Source of the DNA: Actinomycetota bacterium
GTDB taxonomy: Bacteria; Actinomycetota; Humimicrobiia; Humimicrobiales; Humimicrobiaceae
Assembly: GCA_016932375.1 (NCBI GenBank)
Contig: JAFGDA010000135.1
Coordinates: forward strand, 1-19,652
Reading direction: 5' to 3'
DNA: 19,652 nucleotides
Shown here: piece by piece, positions 6,215-15,700 of the stretch
Layout: each line of letters begins with the position of its first letter
Position numbering within the stretch: position 1 is the stretch's first letter
Made by a program: the position numbers and the translations under genes
The notes under the pieces: generated by a model
The model's database searches: none
The model's input: only the letters and a program-made list of their open reading frames with translations
Told to the model about the DNA's origin: nothing

Positions 6215-7411
6215 ATGAATAAAAAATTTTCCCTATTTATACGGGCTGCAGGAATTTTTATTCCGGTCCTCATTATTTTATTTTCGATAATCCTTGCCCT
6301 GAATTTTTCTGCTTGCAGCAGCAGGGAAAGAATAATAAGAATCGGGAACCAGGCAGTGCTTTCCGGTGATTACAGGTCTTTTGGCGAAGAACAGCTTGTC
6401 AGCATGGAACTGGCCATATCAAAATTATCCCCGGTCAGGGTAGGCGGGTTTGATTATAATATTGAGCTTGTAACTCTTGATGATGAAGGCAATCCTGAGA
6501 AGGCTTTTTTAGTGGCACAGGAAATGGTGGAGCAGGGAGTGGTGGCTGTGGTTGGTTCAACTTTTGATGGCACCACAAAAGTCTCAATACCTGTGTTTGA
6601 TGAATATGATATCCCTTTAATATCGCCCTTTGCCCAGAAAACCGATGTCTCCGGAACCGGTGATAACTTTTTCAGGATGATCATAAATAATAAACAAAAG
6701 ATTGATAATATATCAGGTTTTCTTAATAATGAATTCAGGGGCGGCAAACTGATACTCATAGACAACAGGGAAGAATACTCCATTGAGCTTGTTGATTATC
6801 TTGAGGACATACTGGCAGATACTGAAACCGGTGTTTTAAGGAGGTATTCCCTGAAAGTAGATGAAAATGACCTGACTGTGCTTGCGGAAAACATGCTTAT
6901 TGACAAACCGGATGGAATATTCTTTGCAGCAGGTTATGAAGAGCTTGCACTTCTGGTAAAGGAAGTACGCGCGGCCGGGCTGGAAACAAGATTTATAACC
7001 GAGGTTATGGGAATGGATGACCGGATATTCGTTTTTGCAGAGAATGCTGACCTTGAAGGACTGACAGCTGTAATCCCTGACCCTCCATCGCTTGCCAGGT
7101 ATTCCGAGGATCCAAAGAGCGTAAGCTTCTGGCAGGATTTCAATAATCTGCTAAATGATTCAGGTTATAAGGATATCAGCATAAGTGGACCGGGTCAGTA
7201 TGCGCCATATGCCTATGATGCGGTATTCGTAATAATTGAGTCAATTAAGAAATCAAATTCAATAAACTCCGCCGACCTTATCAGTGAAATAAGGAAGACT
7301 TCCTATGAAGGGTTGACCGGGCATATAGAATTTGATTCCATAGGTGACCGTCTTGACCCTCCCTCAACTGTATTTATAATAAAGGACGGCGCGTGGGTGA
7401 GGTATAATTAA
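6215..7411 (+). CDS. LivJ-type ABC transporter substrate-binding lipoprotein
   Basis: The 398-residue protein has a lipoprotein signal: basic MNKKFSLFIR, a hydrophobic core, then the lipobox FSAC with the modified cysteine at residue 34. The mature part is a type I periplasmic-binding fold: IRIGNQAVLSGDYRSFGEEQ, ELVTLDDEGNPEKAFLVAQEMV, VVAVVGSTFDGTTKVSIPVF, DIPLISPFAQ, and a late PYAYDAVFVIIESI. This matches the Leu/Ile/Val-binding (LivJ/receptor family ligand-binding) group, which binds amino acids or related small molecules outside the membrane. No permease or ATPase gene is adjacent, so it may serve a transporter encoded elsewhere or act as a sensor. The start rests on the signal peptide, since no Shine-Dalgarno is visible. 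Confidence 0.88.
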   Translation: MNKKFSLFIRAAGIFIPVLIILFSIILALNFSACSSRERIIRIGNQAVLSGDYRSFGEEQLVSMELAISKLSPVRVGGFDYNIELVTLDDEGNPEKAFLVAQEMVEQGVVAVVGSTFDGTTKVSIPVFDEYDIPLISPFAQKTDVSGTGDNFFRMIINNKQKIDNISGFLNNEFRGGKLILIDNREEYSIELVDYLEDILADTETGVLRRYSLKVDENDLTVLAENMLIDKPDGIFFAAGYEELALLVKEVRAAGLETRFITEVMGMDDRIFVFAENADLEGLTAVIPDPPSLARYSEDPKSVSFWQDFNNLLNDSGYKDISISGPGQYAPYAYDAVFVIIESIKKSNSINSADLISEIRKTSYEGLTGHIEFDSIGDRLDPPSTVFIIKDGAWVRYN

Positions 7412-7434
7412 GCAGGGAAATAAGGGTACCAGGC

Positions 7435-8322
7435 TTATGGCAGGATAAAATTCAGGTACCCCGGAACAACCCTGAATGTGGCCGGGAGCCTGCAGATGTA
7501 TTCACCGTCAGCAAAGACACTAAAAGGATATTCACTGTCCATGCTTATGGAACCGGTCCTGAATATTTCCACAAAAGGGTCATTGAGGTGTTTTCCCTCA
7601 TACACTTTAGGGAACACCTTTATAAAATGAAGCTTGCTCATTTTTTTTATTATGCACACGTCAAAAACACCATCCAGGCTTGAGGCATCGGGAGCAATCT
7701 TCATGCCCCCGCCGTAGCTGGGCATATTTGACGCTGCTATCATCATGCCGCTGACTTCTCTTTTTTTGCCATCATAATCAAGAAAGAATTTTTTTGGCCT
7801 GAAAGTAATGAGGGTCTTATAGACGGAATAGGAATATTTCGCAGGGCCCCTTACGGGCATTTTTGTATTGTTTGCCAGGTAATTTACCTCGGAATCAAAC
7901 CCTGACCCGGCTATGCAGAGATAGTAATATTTTTCATTGATAAGACCCATATCTATTTTACGGGTCCTGCACCGGCTAATTATTCTGCAGGATTCTTTTA
8001 TGTCCCCTAAAATACCAAGGTTTTTTGCTATATCATTTCCGGAGCCTACGGGTATTACCCCTAACTTTTTCCCCGTACCGGCAAGGACATTGGCCATGTA
8101 ATGAATAGTGCCATCTCCGCCAACAGATATGAAATTATCATAACCCTGCGCAATTTTTTTTGCTGTTACATCCATGATATCTTCTGAACTTTCGCTGATA
8201 TGAATTCCGAAAGAAAGTCCGGTATTTTTTAGCTCTGTTTCAATAAGCTGCCTGGCTTTAAGTGCCGAACCGTTTGCAGCTGCCGGGTTTAATATTACAA
8301 GTGTATCCTCCTTCAAAAGCAT
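7435..8322 (-). CDS. Diacylglycerol kinase / YegS-like lipid kinase
   Basis: The 295-residue protein has the DAGK catalytic fold: LVILNPAAANGSALKA at 8-23, the nucleotide loop SVGGDGTIHYMANVL at 66-80, GVIPVGSGNDIAKNLGI at 88-104, and the C-terminal half with GGGMKIAPDASSLDGVFDV. Members phosphorylate diacylglycerol or related lipids with ATP; YegS and DgkB are examples. The substrate cannot be told from sequence. The annotated ATG at 8322 sits directly against GGAGGT with no spacer. A TTG two codons in (8316), 7 nt from the GGAGG, is the better-placed start and would give MKEDTLVILNPAA. The gene converges on the lipoprotein gene, leaving only 23 bp between stops. Confidence 0.88.
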   Translation of the reverse strand: MLLKEDTLVILNPAAANGSALKARQLIETELKNTGLSFGIHISESSEDIMDVTAKKIAQGYDNFISVGGDGTIHYMANVLAGTGKKLGVIPVGSGNDIAKNLGILGDIKESCRIISRCRTRKIDMGLINEKYYYLCIAGSGFDSEVNYLANNTKMPVRGPAKYSYSVYKTLITFRPKKFFLDYDGKKREVSGMMIAASNMPSYGGGMKIAPDASSLDGVFDVCIIKKMSKLHFIKVFPKVYEGKHLNDPFVEIFRTGSISMDSEYPFSVFADGEYICRLPATFRVVPGYLNFILP

Positions 8323-8467
8323 ACCTCCATTATCCTGGAATTAATTTACGCATGTCTGTAAAAATGTTATATTAACTGACTTTTTTCCCGGTTTAAAGTT
8401 TTAACCGGTATCATATTCAACTATTTATAGCCCCGTTAGAATGTTGCCGGACGGCAGGCATCTTTTG

Positions 8468-8494
8468 TTGACTTTTTAAATCACCTATTATAAT
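8468..8494 (+). promoter_or_regulatory. Candidate promoter for tRNA-Gly
   Basis: TTGACT at 8468-8473 and TATAAT at 8489-8494 are separated by 15 bp, slightly short but with strong hexamers. Transcription would begin near 8501, about 35 nt before the tRNA, and could continue into the DUF2284 gene. Confidence 0.5.
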
Positions 8495-8535
8495 CTTTTA
8501 ATGATTTTTGGCAAAAGCCTTACAGATTATAACAG

Positions 8536-8609
8536 GCGGGCTTAGTATAGAGGTAGTACGTGAGCTTCCCAAGCTCAAAAGGCGGGTTCAATTCCCGTAG
8601 CCCGCTCCA
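8536..8609 (+). tRNA. tRNA-Gly (anticodon CCC)
   Basis: A complete cloverleaf can be drawn. Acceptor stem GCGGGCT (8536-8542) pairs with AGCCCGC (8599-8605). The D stem is GTAT/GTAC, the anticodon stem TGAGC/GCTCA has loop TTCCCAA, and the T stem GCGGG/CCCGT has loop TTCAATT. The anticodon at 8568-8570 is CCC, which reads GGG glycine codons. Discriminator T8606 is followed by an encoded CCA (8607-8609). There is no intron or variable-arm expansion. It lies 25 nt before the DUF2284 start. Confidence 0.97.
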
Positions 8610-8634
8610 TGTTATCTATAACAAGTTGGTGTTT

Positions 8635-9303
8635 ATGGTATTTGAAAAGAAATTCAAGACCCGGAGGGTCACAGAGCTTGGCAAAAAAAATTTAAGAGTT
8701 TTAAAAAAGGACATGGAAAAATATAAGGTCCTGGCAAAGGAGCTTGGAAGCGATGATGCTGTAATCATTCCTGCAAAAGCAGTAAAATTTGATGAGAGGG
8801 TAAGGCTCAAATGCAGGGTTCCGATGTGCCATCTTTACGGGAGCTCCCCGAACTGCCCGCCAAATACACCTGATGTAGAGACTATGAAAAAAACTATGAA
8901 AAAGTACAGGTGGGCATTGCTGGTTAAATATGATGTACCCTGTATGGATGATTTTGTAGACAAGGAAAAATGGCTAAAGGGTCATGAAAAACATCAGAGA
9001 AAGATACATGATATTATAAGCGCACTTGAATCCATTGCTTTTAATGACGGTTATTATTTCGCAGTTGGTTTTTCTGCAGGAGGCTGCAAGACCGCACTCT
9101 GCTCAGGGATGGTTTGCCAGTTTTTGGACAGCGGAAGGTGCCGCTTTCCTTTAAAATCGAGGCCTTCAATGGAAGGGGTCGGAATCGATGCCTATGACCT
9201 TGCTGCAAAGGCCGGCTGGGAAATATATCCTGTTGCTTCAAGGTATTCTGAAACGGGATCAATAAGATGTGCTGTTTCCATGGGGATTTTATTTATAAAT
9301 TAA
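8635..9303 (+). CDS. DUF2284 predicted metal-binding, cysteine-rich protein
   Basis: The 222-residue protein starts at ATG 8635. A longer frame runs back into the tRNA and is not real. Cysteines cluster as C60-x4-C65-x8-C74 (KCRVPMCHLYGSSPNCPPNT) and C151-x4-C156-x4-C161-x7-C169 (GGCKTALCSGMVC ... GRC), with C103 and C212 besides. This is the signature of DUF2284, a family of presumed metal or Fe-S cluster binding proteins common in anaerobes. The biochemical role is not established. The conserved ending around RPSMEGVGIDAYDLAAKAGW is also typical. It sits 25 nt after tRNA-Gly and may be read from the same promoter. The ribosome binding site is weak. The many thiols fit an anaerobic cell. Confidence 0.85.
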   Translation: MVFEKKFKTRRVTELGKKNLRVLKKDMEKYKVLAKELGSDDAVIIPAKAVKFDERVRLKCRVPMCHLYGSSPNCPPNTPDVETMKKTMKKYRWALLVKYDVPCMDDFVDKEKWLKGHEKHQRKIHDIISALESIAFNDGYYFAVGFSAGGCKTALCSGMVCQFLDSGRCRFPLKSRPSMEGVGIDAYDLAAKAGWEIYPVASRYSETGSIRCAVSMGILFIN

Positions 9304-9343
9304 TAAAATATTTTGTAATAATTGAGGGCCGAAAGGAAACAAA

Positions 9344-9496
9344 GTGACAGATATATTATCAGAGCTGGATAAATATATTCCCGAGGATAATCCAAGGAAA
9401 TGGGCAAAATTATCAAGCGATATAGACTTTAAAAGGCTCCAGTTGACACTGCTTAAGGAAATACTTATCGAATTAAGGCAGATAAACGCCAAATGA
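9344..9496 (+). CDS. Small conserved-looking protein (50 aa) upstream of the helicase-nucleases
   Basis: A GTG-initiated frame of 50 codons is preceded by AAAGGAAACAAA, a fair Shine-Dalgarno. The product starts MTDILSELDKYIPEDNPRKW and continues with an amphipathic helical half (FKRLQLTLLKEILIELRQINAK). It is soluble and mostly charged, with no signal or membrane span. It ends 18 nt before the first helicase-nuclease gene and lies on the same strand, so it is likely in the same transcript. I recognise no family. Codon use (AGG arginine, ATA isoleucine) matches the neighbours, which supports real coding. A role as an accessory subunit of the nuclease complex is possible but unproven. Confidence 0.55.
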   Translation: MTDILSELDKYIPEDNPRKWAKLSSDIDFKRLQLTLLKEILIELRQINAK

Positions 9497-9514
9497 CCCA
9501 TGATCTCCTGAGCC

Positions 9515-12500
9515 ATGAGCATACATAAGGCCAAAGAAATCATAAACCAGGGGAGGGGCAATATCCTTATCACAGGTCCTGCGGGCTCAGGCAAGACTTA
9601 TATACTTCAAGAACTCGTAAGGTTCCTCGTCACAACAAAAAAAATAAGGCCCGAACGGCTTCTTATTTTCAGTTTTAATAGAAGATGGTCCAAAATCATC
9701 AGGCAGAGGACCGTAGTATCCCTCAATATGAGTATTCCTGAAATACCTGTTGAAACTTTTTATTCTTTTTGCATGGACATTCTCTTTAACAGGCAGACAA
9801 CTTTTAGCAGGGATAATCATCTTCCGGGACATGTTTCCGCATCTTCCCCCGGAGTTTTTGATGATATTCAAACAAAAGGCAGTTATCCGGACCTTTTCGA
9901 AGTTAAAAAAATAATCACCTCTACCGAACAGTGGAGGTTGCTTAAGGAAATACTGGAGGGCTTGAAAAAAAATGGTTTTCCTATCAGCAGCCGTTACGCT
10001 GCTTCGGCTGCACCGGTTTTTAACAGCTACATCCAGGAAGTATTCGATTTCATACTGAGGGCCCAGGAGAACCTTTTAACCCCGGAGGTCCTGCTTGACA
10101 GGCTTACCCCATATACAGGTAAAGGTCTTTCGGAGATTGCTGCGGTTTATGGAAGATATGTAAAAAGATTGAAAAATGACCGTCTTTATAATTATGGGAT
10201 GCTCCTTACAGATACCGTTGAATTACTTGAAAAAAATGAAAGCTTAAGGAAATTTTATAAAGACAGGTATGATTATATCATTTTTGATGAATTACAGGAG
10301 GCAAACAGGGCACAGTTAGAGATAATAAAAAATATTTCAACTTCAAATTGCATTTTTTTTGGAAATGATGATGAAGCCATATATGCTTTCAGGGGTTCGA
10401 AGGCAGGCAATATTAAAAAAATTTTTAATGAAATTGACCCTGACAGGGTAGTAATGCTGAAAAAGAACCGCAGAAGCACCGGTCTTATAGATGCAATATG
10501 CAAGGGGGTCATTGGCCTTAATAAGGAACACACTGAGTTTCCGGAAAGGAAGGAAGATAAAGAAGCATGGATAAATGATGGCTGCCTTAATAAGATGGGC
10601 CGGTCCGGTGAAGGCGAGGTTCAGGTAAAAGATTTTTATTCGGCAGTGGAAGAGGCTGCATATATCTGCAGAAAAATAAAATCACTTTATGCCTGCAGGA
10701 AAGTCAGGCTGGAAGATATGGCAATAATAATAAAAGGTCTTGGATATGAAACACATGTTATTGAGAATGCGCTCATAAGGGAAAAGATACCCTACATTAG
10801 GCGGAGTTCCCGGAGTCTTCTGGATAATTATTATGTAAGATACCTTTTGGCACTTTTAAGGATTGTATCAATCCTTGGGTCCGGTAATAATTCATCAGTT
10901 GAAAACGGTTCTTATAAAAAGGAATATGGAGAACTTGAGGGTTTACTGGAGTTTATCCTCTTTGCCGGAAATACCGGTATTGATCCAGTCTCATACAGGA
11001 TTATGACCGGGCAATATAATGAGCCTCACGCAATGGATGGCATGTCTACCTGGCAGTTTTTAAGGGAATATGCCGGTTTAAACGAAGCCGGTGGCAGAAA
11101 ACCGGAAAGAAAATTTTATGGATGCCGGGAGCAGGATGATGCCGTAAAAATTATTGCTTCCATATGGTCGTATGCTGTTGATGACCACGGTGATGTCTAC
11201 AGGCTTGTATCAAAGATGGTCCGTGACCCCGTTATTGGCATATTAAAGGAGTTTAACATATCGGGTGATAATATGGCGGCTGGAAGGAATGTACCTGTAA
11301 ATGTGGGCGATTACCTGAGAAGTATCCAGAATTATTGCCAGGGGGGAAATCCACCTGATTTGAAATCCTATCTTGAGTTTATCGGGGATATCGTTGAGAA
11401 CCAGTTTCTGGAGGAAATGGAGGAAAGCACAAGGGATTTCCAGGAAGAAGGACACATAAACCTTATAAGTTTCCATCAATGCAAGGGGCTTGAATTTGAA
11501 GCAGTTTTTATACCATTTTTAAACAGGGGATACCTCCCTGCAGCATTCAGGCAGCCACAGGTATACGATTTGCAGTTATTTGATTACCTGAACGGGGAGA
11601 AAAGGCTTGATTTGCAGGGACTCAGGGAAGAACACCTGGATAGCGAGACAAGGCTTTTTTATACAGGGGTATCAAGGGCCCGAAGTTATCTATATATGAC
11701 AGCCGGTAAATTCGAGGACCATTCGTTGTTTTTTGACAGGGTAAAGGAAATAAAACGGGTATACGAACATATTACGGGATCCCTCCGGGTTACCGGAGCT
11801 AATGCCGGAAGAAGCAGCAGGCAATGGAAAGATAGCATAATTGAGGAATCAAATCGCCCCTGGCTGTTAAAAAAGAAAGGCATGGTTGCAGCTTTAAAAC
11901 CAGTGGTGGAACCCGGGGAAAACAGGGGTAAAATAAGGATAATTGCAGGTTTGCTGAAATCTTTTTATCCTCCATGCAACTGGTGGGATATCCTGAAGTT
12001 TACGGAGAACGAAAAGAACCCATACACTGTTTTTAAAACCCCTTTTTCGGTTAGCGAGTTGGATACCTACAGGGAATGCCCATTTAAATACAAGATTAAA
12101 TACTATTATGGTCTTGATGCTCCTCATAATATCAGCACGACACTTGGAATAATATACCACAGGATAATGAAATCGTTTTTTGAAAATGCAGAAAAGGATT
12201 ATGGTTGGGAGGTATTTGTGGGAATTATAGACAGGGAATTTGACGAAGCTTTTTTTGAATATGATTTTTTAAGGCAGCAACTTAAGGAAAAGGCTTACGG
12301 GGATTTCCATAACTATTATATCAGGTACCTGCCTTCAGGCCTGCAGGATGTGGAAATGGAAAAAATGTTTTGCTTCAATGCTGGGGAGGACCGGGTCAGG
12401 GGAAGAATTGACCAGATAACCGTAACCGGTCCTGACAGTGTGGAAATCATAGATTTCAAGTCAGGGTCAAAGAAGTATTCAAAAAAAGACCTCGAAGATG

Positions 12501-12778
12501 AACTGCAACTTAAGGCTTACAGAATGGCTGCGGAAGTCAGTCCTGAACTGGAAAACTATTCGGGAAAGGATATTTCCTTAAAATACCTTTGCCTTGGTGA
12601 TCATAAGAATACCCTGTACTGTTTGCCCGGTGACTATTATGATAGAGACGGTACCGGGAAAAAAATAAAGGAGATAATTAAAAAAATAAAAAATGAGCAG
12701 TTCAGGCCTTCTCCCGGTAGCCGTTATTCATGTTTTAACTGTGATTACAGGATGATATGTCCGGAGTACCATGGATGA
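9515..12778 (+). CDS. UvrD/Rep-like helicase with C-terminal PD-(D/E)XK Fe-S nuclease (AdnA/AddB-like subunit)
   Basis: This 1087-residue protein has an N-terminal SF1 helicase: Walker A GPAGSGKT at 21-28, motif II YIIFDELQEA at 254-263, motif III GNDDEAIYAFRG at 283-294, motif V SFHQCKGLEF at 652-661, and motif VI RLFYTGVSRAR at 713-722. Several positions depart from the UvrD consensus (DELQE for DEFQD, DDEAIY for DDQxIY). The C-terminal RecB/Cas4-like nuclease shows H882, D966 (GRID), D980-x-K982 (IIDFKSG), Q998, and iron-sulfur cysteines C855, C1073, C1076 and C1082 (C-x2-C-x5-C). Paired with the next gene, which overlaps by 8 nt, it fits the two-motor/two-nuclease AdnAB layout for processing DNA ends before RecA loading. 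An in-frame TGA at 9509 fixes ATG 9515 as the earliest start; no clear Shine-Dalgarno precedes it. Confidence 0.85.
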   Translation: MSIHKAKEIINQGRGNILITGPAGSGKTYILQELVRFLVTTKKIRPERLLIFSFNRRWSKIIRQRTVVSLNMSIPEIPVETFYSFCMDILFNRQTTFSRDNHLPGHVSASSPGVFDDIQTKGSYPDLFEVKKIITSTEQWRLLKEILEGLKKNGFPISSRYAASAAPVFNSYIQEVFDFILRAQENLLTPEVLLDRLTPYTGKGLSEIAAVYGRYVKRLKNDRLYNYGMLLTDTVELLEKNESLRKFYKDRYDYIIFDELQEANRAQLEIIKNISTSNCIFFGNDDEAIYAFRGSKAGNIKKIFNEIDPDRVVMLKKNRRSTGLIDAICKGVIGLNKEHTEFPERKEDKEAWINDGCLNKMGRSGEGEVQVKDFYSAVEEAAYICRKIKSLYACRKVRLEDMAIIIKGLGYETHVIENALIREKIPYIRRSSRSLLDNYYVRYLLALLRIVSILGSGNNSSVENGSYKKEYGELEGLLEFILFAGNTGIDPVSYRIMTGQYNEPHAMDGMSTWQFLREYAGLNEAGGRKPERKFYGCREQDDAVKIIASIWSYAVDDHGDVYRLVSKMVRDPVIGILKEFNISGDNMAAGRNVPVNVGDYLRSIQNYCQGGNPPDLKSYLEFIGDIVENQFLEEMEESTRDFQEEGHINLISFHQCKGLEFEAVFIPFLNRGYLPAAFRQPQVYDLQLFDYLNGEKRLDLQGLREEHLDSETRLFYTGVSRARSYLYMTAGKFEDHSLFFDRVKEIKRVYEHITGSLRVTGANAGRSSRQWKDSIIEESNRPWLLKKKGMVAALKPVVEPGENRGKIRIIAGLLKSFYPPCNWWDILKFTENEKNPYTVFKTPFSVSELDTYRECPFKYKIKYYYGLDAPHNISTTLGIIYHRIMKSFFENAEKDYGWEVFVGIIDREFDEAFFEYDFLRQQLKEKAYGDFHNYYIRYLPSGLQDVEMEKMFCFNAGEDRVRGRIDQITVTGPDSVEIIDFKSGSKKYSKKDLEDELQLKAYRMAAEVSPELENYSGKDISLKYLCLGDHKNTLYCLPGDYYDRDGTGKKIKEIIKKIKNEQFRPSPGSRYSCFNCDYRMICPEYHG

Positions 12779-15700
12779 TTCAATGAAACTTACAGAAGAA
12801 CAGGCCATTATTGTAAATAGTGATGCTCCTTTAAAGAGAATAATTGCCTGCGCAGGCTCCGGAAAGACCAGGGTTATCACAAGTAATATAATCAAGCTTG
12901 TTGGTGATAAAAAATGCAGGCCGGGCGAAATCCTTGCACTGACCTTCACAAAAAATGCAGCCGGGAATATGAGGAAAAGGATAATTGAAAGTTCCGGGGA
13001 TAAATATGGTTTCGAGACCATGGATATCCATACTTTCAATTCATTCGGAAACGAGATAATTTCCGAAAATAGTTTTGAACTCGGGCTGGGAAAAGATTTC
13101 AAATTGATTTCAACCACGCAATCCTGGAAGATTCTTTATGAAATATTTCCTGATTTCCAATTCAACCATCTTGAGGTAGGGAAAAATACCGGTAAGTTCA
13201 TACAGGACCTGATGGCGTATATAGAATACCTCAAAAATAATCTTGTGACGGTAGATGATTTCAGGGGATATATGGAAAACATGGACAGCATACTTGGATC
13301 ATATAAAAGCAAGGCCCTTCTCTCACAGGAAAAAGGGCTGGCAGATAAACAGCAGGAACTATTTGAAATATATTTAAGATATGAAAAAATTAAAACCCGT
13401 GCCAGTTATATAGATTACGCAGACCAGGTTTTTCTTCCCTATTACCTGCTCCTTCACAGGAAATCAATCAGGGCCAGGTACCAGGCCAGGTACAGGTATA
13501 TCTTTGTCGATGAATTCCAGGATACTAATATTGCACAGGCCCATCTTCTGTCATTGCTTTTTAAGGCAGGAGAAAACAATATTACGATCGTCGGGGATGA
13601 TGACCAGGGTATTTATTCTTTCAGGGGAGCCTGCATAGACAACATACTTAATTTCCACAATTGGGACGCATTCAGGTCAGCCGGGATGACTGATTATTTT
13701 ATTACTGGAAATTTCAGGTCGGGCAGCAAGATTGTCTCTTCTATAGACAGGCTCATATCCCATAATTCGCTAAGGTTCAAAAAGAAATTGTATGCCCCTG
13801 GAAAGGAGCATGGTTCCGAGATTGCATTCTTCGCCAGCAGGACGCTTTTGCAGGAAGCGGAACAAATAGCCAATATTATAAAATGGATGTCGGAAAATGG
13901 CGTCAGGCTTAAAGACATGGCAATAATTTTTAGGAGGAAAAGATTCAAACCATTTACCAGGGAACTGGAAAAGATGAATATAAGATATGAACTCGCAGGT
14001 GAAAAAAATTATATGTATGATCCGGCAATACTCTTCCTTGTTTCCTGGTTGAAGATAATATGTGATTTCAGCGATGAATTATCGGTAGTTTACCTTTTAA
14101 GGTCCCCGAAATACAGGATTGGGGACCGGGATATTTCTTTTCTCAAAAAAGGGTATGCCCATTCAGGTAAAAAATACGGGGGCCTGATCCAGGTTCTTGC
14201 CGATGCAGAAAATAATTCCCATATAAGCAGTGAGGCCAGGGTAAGGATAAAAGATTTTATCGTATCTCTCGGTCTTTATATAAGTAAGTCGCACGAACTC
14301 AAATTGAATGAACTTATTAACTTTATATTTGAGGATTCCGGTATGTCTGATTACCTCAGGTCAAAATTTGGATGGAGCCCTAAAAACAGTATTAAGAATG
14401 TAGAAAAAATAATAAGGATTGCTTCGGACTTTGAGCAGGGTTCCATAAAAAGTGAAGGGCTTGCAAGTTTTATTACTTATCTGGAAGATTTAGATGAAAT
14501 GGATTCCGGTATTCCAGGAAGCTCAGTAGATTCTACGGGCGATTCTGTAAGGATTATGAGCATTCACGCAGCAAAAGGCCTTGAGTTCAGGGTTGTTTTT
14601 ATTCCCATGCTGTGGAAAAAAGATTACCTGGGTAAAGGTACTGGTAAAAGCAGTTCGATTATTCCTGCAGAGCTGCGTAAAGATGGTATGATATGGAGGC
14701 AGAAAAAAGATTTTACTTCGGAAAGAGCTTTCAGGGACAGTACCAGGAAAATAAGGGAGGAGGAAGAAAGAAGGGTATTTTATGTAGCGTGCAGCAGGGC
14801 AAAGGAGGCACTTATTCTTTCCCACAGTGAATATGAAGACAATAAAGTGGATTCTTTTCCAGATAAGGAACCCGGGGAAATAGTACCTTTTTTTTACGAT
14901 ATTGCAGGTGATTCTTCTGCAGGACTTAAAATTTTAAACAATGAGGCACTTGATTACTTAAAGGACAGCTATGGCAGCGACTACCCGGTAACGGATTATA
15001 AAAAAGTATTCGGGTTTTTAATGAAAGGAAGCTACGGGAAGAAAGTAAGGATGCCTGTTTATGATTGGGCTGGGGCCGGGGAAAAACTTTATTATTATGT
15101 GGAAAAAAGCAGCGGAAACGGGTTGTCCGGTTTTAAAGATAACATTAAGTCCCTTTCCGGTGGGATTTGTCCTGAAGAGCATATTGAACTGGGGGGTTGC
15201 AGCGGGGGAGGTAAGGCACCGGATTTTTACTCCCTGACCTCACTGCTGGATTATATTAAATGCAGTTCTCTTTATAAGTGGAGATATATATTCCAGATCC
15301 CCGGGCCGGCAGATGAGTCATTGCTGCTGGGGGAGGATATGCACATGTACATGGAGAGGATAACCGGTCTAAAATATACATACCCGGAGATTGGTTCAAA
15401 AGCAATTTCCCATATGCTAAAAAATTTTTCATTAAGGGACCATATTGAGGGATTTTTTGAAAGCAGGTTCATGTCTTTTGAAGGTATAAGGGAATTAAGG
15501 CTTGAGCAGCTTTTTTACTGGAAGTTAAAAAATTGTTTTATAACCGGAAAATTTGACAGGGTTAATTTTATGGACGATGGCACCGTAGAAATAATTGATT
15601 ATAAATTATCGGGAGGCGGCAGGGAAAAAAAGGTAAATGAAAGGTACAGCGACCAGCTTAAGGCATATGCGTTGGCAGTTTCAGAAATATATAAAGTGCC

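Noticed and set aside
8445..8456. TGCC-GGAC-GGCA hairpin before the tRNA promoter, considered as a terminator
   Set aside because: The 4-bp stem is very short, and no upstream gene on this strand needs termination here.
8560..8634. Upstream extension of the DUF2284 frame
   Set aside because: These codons lie within and just after the tRNA-Gly. The family-like sequence starts at the ATG at 8635.
9289..9594. Minus-strand frame of 101 codons opposite the 50-aa gene
   Set aside because: It is a shadow of coding sequence on the plus strand, with no ribosome binding site or recognised domain.
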